DNA of 9,604 bases from NCBI GenBank assembly GCA_001825565.1, contig MHXM01000009.1, positions 16,774-26,377 of the forward strand. The letters are read 5' to 3'. The stretch is from Desulfuromonadaceae bacterium GWC2_58_13. GTDB lineage: Bacteria > Desulfobacterota > Desulfuromonadia > Desulfuromonadales > Trichloromonadaceae. Positions 5,823 to 9,604 of this stretch are shown here, piece after piece. The position numbers and the translations under genes were made by a program. Each line of letters begins with the position of its first letter. The stretch's first letter is position 1. Below the pieces are notes generated by a model. It made no database searches. It was not told where the DNA came from and saw only the letters and a list, made by a program, of their open reading frames with translations.

Positions 5823-7466
5823 ATGAAAACAACGAAGCGCGCCGTACTCAAGAAAGTTACCCTGCTCGGTTTAGGGCTTAGCCTGGCGTTTGCCGGCAAC
5901 GCTCTGGCCGACCGGAAGGAAAAAGAAAAAGATACGCCGAAGAACGTCAAGATGGCCACCGCATGGCTGACGGGGGATTTCCATCAACACACCCTGTACA
6001 CCGACGGGTCGACCACCTTCGATTTCGTCATGGAAAAAAACAACGCGTATGGGCTGGACTGGTGGACCAACAGCGAGCATGGCGGCTCGCGCAATCGCGA
6101 CGGCAATGGCAACTACTGGGATGATCCCTTGATCTATCCGGTCAACCCCATTCTTGGCGATCCGGCCTACAGCGGCGGCCATCAGGTCATGTGGCGCTGG
6201 CAGAGCCTGCGGGATTTCGCCTTCCCCGATATCCTCAGAAACCGGGCCCTCTATTCCGACAAGCAGATCATTTCCGGCCTGGAGTGGAACGTGCCCGGTC
6301 ACGAGCATTGCAGCACCGGCATCGTGGCCGACGACGCCAGCGCCGTCAGCGCCTTTGAGTACCAGTTCGATGCTTCGGACCGAGACACCAGCCGCGAGGG
6401 GGAAAGCACTCCTTACGGAAATTTGGAAAAACAGAACGTTGCCCATGCGGATGCCGTGGCGGGTTGCGCCTGGATGCAGGAGCAGTATGAAGACGGGACG
6501 ATCGATGAAGGCTACATCGTCTTCGCTCATCCCGAGCGTCGCGGCACCGCCGCCACCGGCGGTTATGACGTCAACGATTTCCGCGATCTGAACAACGCCG
6601 GTCCCGATGTCTGCTTCGGTTTCGAAGGGGCTCCCGGCCATCAGGTCAACAGCAGTCGCGGCGGTTTCGGCAGCAGCGCTTTCGGCGGCACCTACGGCGG
6701 CGCCGGCTACTACACCGCCAAGGTCGGCGGGCTGTGGGACGCCATGCTGGGCGAAGGACGGCACTGGTTCAATTTTGCCAATTCCGACTACCACAAGCAC
6801 TACACCGTGGGCGGCGACGATTTCTATCCCGGGGAATACCAGAAAACCTACATCAATGCTCGCGATACGGACGGCGACGGGGAATTTTCCCGGGCCGAAG
6901 TGGTTCAGGCCTTGCGTTCGGGGAATGCCTTTCACGTCATGGGCGACCTGATCGACGCCTTGCAATTCGATGCCCAGTCCAGCCGCCGCAAGGTTGCCAT
7001 GGGCGAAACCCTCCAGGTGAAAAATGGGGAAGATGTCAAAATCAAGATCAAGTTCAAAAGCCCGACGGTCAACCAGAACGGCGACACTCCCGCAGTCGAC
7101 CACATCGACCTGATCGCCGGCGACATCACCGGGATGATCGAGCCCGGCACCCCGGCCTACACCGATCCCACCAACCCGACCACCCGGGTGATCGCCACCT
7201 TCAATGCCAGCAACTGGAAAGAGTGCGATATTGACGAAGACGGCTACACCACCATGGTGTTCAAGCTGAAAAATGTCGAAAAATCGATGTACTTCCGTCT
7301 GCGCGGCAGCAACGTTCCCCCCTGCTCCGAGTATGAAACCGACTGCGACGGCAATCCGCTGGCCGACAGCCTGGCCACCGAATTCCTCGGCCTCGACGGC
7401 GCCGAGGAAGCTTACGCCGATCTGTGGTTCTACTCCAACCCGATCTTTGTCGAAGTCGGCAAGTAA
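5823..7466 (+). CDS. Secreted PHP-domain metallophosphoesterase with EF-hand loop
   Basis: This 547-residue protein is predicted to be exported and to hydrolyse phosphoesters with a metal cluster. A Sec signal peptide is clear: positive start (KTTKRAVLKK), hydrophobic core, and cleavage after ALA near residue 27. PHP-type metal ligands follow in order: H54-Q-H56 (GDFHQHTLYTDG), E85-H86 (SEHGG), E154 (GLEW), H160/H162 (GHEH), H236 (AHPERRG) and D322/H324 (SDYHKH). Residues 348-359 (DTDGDGEFSRAE) form a complete EF-hand calcium loop just before ALRSGNAFHVMGD, which resembles the closing segment of PHP/DUF3604 proteins. A C-terminal beta-rich domain of about 170 residues follows. ATG 5823 is chosen for GGAGG six bases upstream and because it places the signal peptide at the N-terminus; in-frame starts at 5610 and 5727 would bury it. 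The substrate is unknown. Confidence 0.85.
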   Translation: MKTTKRAVLKKVTLLGLGLSLAFAGNALADRKEKEKDTPKNVKMATAWLTGDFHQHTLYTDGSTTFDFVMEKNNAYGLDWWTNSEHGGSRNRDGNGNYWDDPLIYPVNPILGDPAYSGGHQVMWRWQSLRDFAFPDILRNRALYSDKQIISGLEWNVPGHEHCSTGIVADDASAVSAFEYQFDASDRDTSREGESTPYGNLEKQNVAHADAVAGCAWMQEQYEDGTIDEGYIVFAHPERRGTAATGGYDVNDFRDLNNAGPDVCFGFEGAPGHQVNSSRGGFGSSAFGGTYGGAGYYTAKVGGLWDAMLGEGRHWFNFANSDYHKHYTVGGDDFYPGEYQKTYINARDTDGDGEFSRAEVVQALRSGNAFHVMGDLIDALQFDAQSSRRKVAMGETLQVKNGEDVKIKIKFKSPTVNQNGDTPAVDHIDLIAGDITGMIEPGTPAYTDPTNPTTRVIATFNASNWKECDIDEDGYTTMVFKLKNVEKSMYFRLRGSNVPPCSEYETDCDGNPLADSLATEFLGLDGAEEAYADLWFYSNPIFVEVGK

Positions 7467-7482
7467 CTCATCCATTCACGGG

Positions 7483-7519
7483 AAAAACGCAAAGGGAGCC
7501 GCCAACGGCTCCCTTTGCG
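7483..7519 (-). terminator. Hairpin terminator between convergent genes
   Basis: A perfect 14-bp stem (7488-7501 with 7506-7519) with a CCAA loop is preceded on the plus strand by A5 (7483-7487). On the minus strand this gives a hairpin followed by T5, about 110 bases past the stop of the gene ending at 7629. It begins 22 bases after the PHP gene's stop, so it may also stop that transcript, though no T-run follows on the plus strand. Confidence 0.75.
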
Positions 7520-7628
7520 ATGTCCACCCTGTTTCGTGCCGCCCGCATTTTGTTTCAGGTTGAATCTGATCCTTGCCAAATCCGGAGGATATTTTCTTGT
7601 GTTTTCAGGAGGTGAGCAGCGGGGTTCG

Positions 7629-9299
7629 TCAGGGCTTCTCGGGGCCGTCGACGATGTGGAGGCCGCCCGTGGTGAACGCGAAGCCTCCCCCGAAGTTGTT
7701 CCCGGCGTCCGAGCCGACAGTAAGCGGCGTCACGAAGTTGAGGATCACATGGTTGGCATTTTTGTAGCTGGGCCCGTTCAGAATGAACTTATCGCGGGCG
7801 ATGAGGTGGGTCCCCGGCAGGGCGGAGATCGCCCCCATGTGCTGGGCGAATCCCTGGAAGTGGCGAATGTTGATGGCGCGCGAGGTGGTAAATTCCTGCC
7901 AGGGCGAGGGGCCGGCGTAGCTGATGGGCACCCCCGGAAACGCCCCGATACCGACGTAGCGCATCCCCTGGAAGTACCCGTTGGTGAGATCCTTGATAAA
8001 GATCCCGTACACCTCTCCTCCAAGCCCCGCGGCGGCGGACAGGGAGCCGTCGATGCGGATTTCCCAATGATCGCTCAATTTTTCGCACCAGTCGTGTCCG
8101 GGCTCGGGGGGGGTGGTCTCCTTCGGTGGGTACACCGGGGCTTCGGCATAAATGTCGACGCGGCGTGCCTGCGCCAGGCGGTCGGCGGGATCCCCGTGTG
8201 CCGAGTGCGGGTCGGCGCCGATGGCCTGGTGGGCGGTGCGGTATTTGTCGGGTCGCGCGCCGAGCTGGTTGATGAGTACGTCGTTCTCGACCATGGCCGC
8301 GCGTCGCAGTGTCAGAGACTCATTGCCGCCCTCGATCTGGCGGTGGTCGGCGTATCCGACGAACATAAAGAGGTATGGCACATTCCGATCGGGGTGGGTG
8401 AAGGCTCGATGATAACAGCGGATCTTCTGGAGCTCGGCGGCGTCCTCGTCATCGAGTTCGGTGCCGCCGGTCGGAAAGTAGATCTGACCGATCATGCCGC
8501 CGCGCGGGCTTTCCGGATTTACCCAGCTTGTCCACTGATAGTCATTTGGTCCGCCGTTATCCGTGGTTTTCGTGGTGCCGAATCCTTTTTGTATGCCGGG
8601 CTGCCCATCGTCCTTGACCTCGTCGCCGTCCAGTCTTTTGGCTTTTCCGGAGCCAAGTCGCAGCCAATCCTCACGCTCGATACTCCCCGTTTCCGACAAG
8701 CCGTTGACTCGCTGGAATTTACTCACGCTGCCGTGAGTGATCCACCCAAAAGCTCCATCAATCTCAAGCTGAGCACCCAGGCTGTTGAGCAACCCCTGCG
8801 CCAGTTTCACTGTTTTGCCTTTGGAACCCACCTCCAACACCTCGTCCAGGGGGAGGTAGGAGGTCGCGTGCTCTTCACCCTCGGGGGGCACTTGGTTGTC
8901 CGCGACCTGGGCACCGCTATTCAGAGCGGTCCACGTCATCGGGCCGACAACGCCGTCGATCGGCTGACCACGTAAGGATTGAAAGGTCATGACCGCCTTT
9001 TGCGTCAGGGGACCGAATTGCCCGTCCGGGATCAGCGGAGCGCCGATATCCTGGCTATTCAGCATATTCTGCAAGGTCGTCACCTCGGCACCGGAATCTC
9101 CTTTTCGCAGGGTCGGTTTTTCATTCTTTTGATCATGAGTTTGTCGCAAACGCAGAACCGCTTGATTTCCAATGGAGCGCTGTAACTGAAGGATGGAGCG
9201 TATTTCGCCGCTTTGGCCGGGAAAGGAACGACTTTGCGAATCGGCACTGGATTCGCCGGCCTGCTGAGTCGGTTTAAGTTTCTGGGTAAACCTGCGCAT
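7629..9299 (-). CDS. Multidomain protein: LQR-GNQAV leader, two peptidoglycan-binding domains, OmpA-like domain, unknown C-terminal domain
   Basis: This 556-residue protein starts at ATG 9299, with AAGGAG about ten bases upstream. Residues 38-50 (LQLQRSIGNQAVL) match a short motif I associate with proteins encoded near DUF4157 genes and extracellular contractile injection systems (eCIS). Residues ~62-127 and ~155-217 are two PG_binding_1-type domains (LRKGDSGAEVTTLQ...DGQFGPLTQKAVMTFQ; VGSKGKTVKLAQ...IDGAFG). Residues ~272-386 are OmpA-like (IYFPTGGTEL, FVGYAD, NESLTLRRAAMVENDVL, ARRVDIY). After a proline-rich linker (389-400), residues ~405-556 form a glycine-rich, beta-strand-like domain I do not recognise. 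No signal peptide is present, although both recognised domain types normally bind cell wall outside the cytoplasm; this fits non-Sec export. A role as eCIS cargo or structural part is inferred; no eCIS sheath or tube genes are in the window. Confidence 0.82.
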   Translation of the reverse strand: MRRFTQKLKPTQQAGESSADSQSRSFPGQSGEIRSILQLQRSIGNQAVLRLRQTHDQKNEKPTLRKGDSGAEVTTLQNMLNSQDIGAPLIPDGQFGPLTQKAVMTFQSLRGQPIDGVVGPMTWTALNSGAQVADNQVPPEGEEHATSYLPLDEVLEVGSKGKTVKLAQGLLNSLGAQLEIDGAFGWITHGSVSKFQRVNGLSETGSIEREDWLRLGSGKAKRLDGDEVKDDGQPGIQKGFGTTKTTDNGGPNDYQWTSWVNPESPRGGMIGQIYFPTGGTELDDEDAAELQKIRCYHRAFTHPDRNVPYLFMFVGYADHRQIEGGNESLTLRRAAMVENDVLINQLGARPDKYRTAHQAIGADPHSAHGDPADRLAQARRVDIYAEAPVYPPKETTPPEPGHDWCEKLSDHWEIRIDGSLSAAAGLGGEVYGIFIKDLTNGYFQGMRYVGIGAFPGVPISYAGPSPWQEFTTSRAINIRHFQGFAQHMGAISALPGTHLIARDKFILNGPSYKNANHVILNFVTPLTVGSDAGNNFGGGFAFTTGGLHIVDGPEKP

Positions 9300-9604
9300 A
9301 TTTCACTTTCTCCTTGCTCCGTAGGCTCCGGGACCCGTTTGGCGCGGTCCCGCATGTCGGGTGGTGTTAGGGATGCGGGAGGAAATATTTCCAGCGCTTT
9401 GCATTCTTTCAATGACATTATAATTTTTCATTGTCAATCGTGTTGTGTTTTGCCCCGGTTTTAATTGCGCTGAAGCGGTGATAAATTCGATTCGCCGTGA
9501 TGTCGATAGCCCGGCGCAGCGACATCTCGATCAGACAAAGCTATCCATGCGAATTGGATTTCCCGTTACGAGTGGATGAACGCACCAAGGGGGGGTACCG
9601 AAAT
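9300..9604. other. Leader region and right edge without a supported gene
   Basis: This is the upstream region of the multidomain gene. An inverted repeat CGGGACC (9329-9335) / GGTCCCG (9346-9352) could fold in the leader mRNA, and GATGTCG (9499-9505) / CGACATC (9520-9526) is another short inverted pair, near chance level. A 35-codon minus-strand frame (9525-9418, beginning MSLRRAID) ends in TAATG, overlapping the start of a second frame that runs into the multidomain gene out of phase. Neither has a good ribosome-binding site and I do not call them. Confidence 0.5.
9417..9422 (-). promoter_or_regulatory. Candidate -10 box upstream of the multidomain gene
   Basis: The minus strand has a perfect TATAAT hexamer in an AT-rich stretch, about 118 bases before ATG 9299. 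No good -35 lies at 16-18 bases; the nearby TTGACA is only 9 bases away. It is a weak candidate. Confidence 0.3.

Noticed and set aside
5871..7475. 534-codon open frame antisense to the PHP gene
   Set aside because: It mirrors the third-position GC bias of the plus-strand gene, its protein is low-complexity Gly/Val/Ala-rich, and the opposite strand has a signal peptide and PHP metal motifs.
7515..8975. 486-codon plus-strand open frame opposite the multidomain gene
   Set aside because: The minus strand encodes clear peptidoglycan-binding and OmpA-like motifs with a good ribosome-binding site; the plus-strand frame shows no domain and no such site.
9080..9525. Two small minus-strand frames (9525-9418 and 9418-9080) joined by TAATG
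   Set aside because: The stop-start overlap is tempting, but neither has a ribosome-binding site and the second runs through the multidomain gene in another phase.

Overview
The window looks like chromosomal DNA of a GC-rich anaerobic bacterium. A desulfuromonad/Geobacter-type delta-proteobacterium is my inference, from a tungsten-type aldehyde ferredoxin oxidoreductase with its own pterin-cofactor genes, a sigma-54-type promoter, and the style of the accessory genes. No rRNA, tRNA or CRISPR array was seen.

Positions 1-3621 form one plus-strand operon-like block. It holds the 3' end of an aldehyde ferredoxin oxidoreductase gene, a MoaD/ThiS-like sulfur carrier ending in Gly-Gly, a ThiF/MoeB/HesA-type activating enzyme, MoaA and a MOSC-domain protein. 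Together these read as a W/Mo-enzyme with part of its cofactor kit: MoaA makes the pterin precursor, the ThiF-like enzyme adenylates the carrier tail, the carrier delivers sulfur, and the MOSC protein probably handles sulfur or metal at the cofactor. A striking palindromic element (968-1059, with a perfect 21-bp stem) sits between the oxidoreductase and the carrier gene and abuts the carrier's ribosome-binding site.

Positions 3640-5345 are an accessory stretch. They hold a minus-strand orphan of unknown function with its own terminator, a plus-strand protein derived from an IS1595-like transposase (zinc ribbon plus helix-turn-helix, no recognisable catalytic triad), and a convergent minus-strand ribbon-helix-helix regulator. 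Upstream of the regulator a good -24/-12 (sigma-54) promoter match lies inside an 11-bp inverted repeat, which suggests autoregulation.

Positions 5345-5822 hold no convincing gene. Next come a secreted PHP-type metallophosphoesterase with an EF-hand calcium loop (5823-7466), a hairpin between convergent genes, and a minus-strand multidomain protein (7629-9299). The latter has a short LQR..GNQAV leader motif, two peptidoglycan-binding domains, an OmpA-like domain and an unrecognised C-terminal domain, and lacks a signal peptide. That architecture suggests cargo or a component of an extracellular contractile injection system, and it is the best candidate for new biology here. The last 300 bases are leader DNA with no gene I can support.
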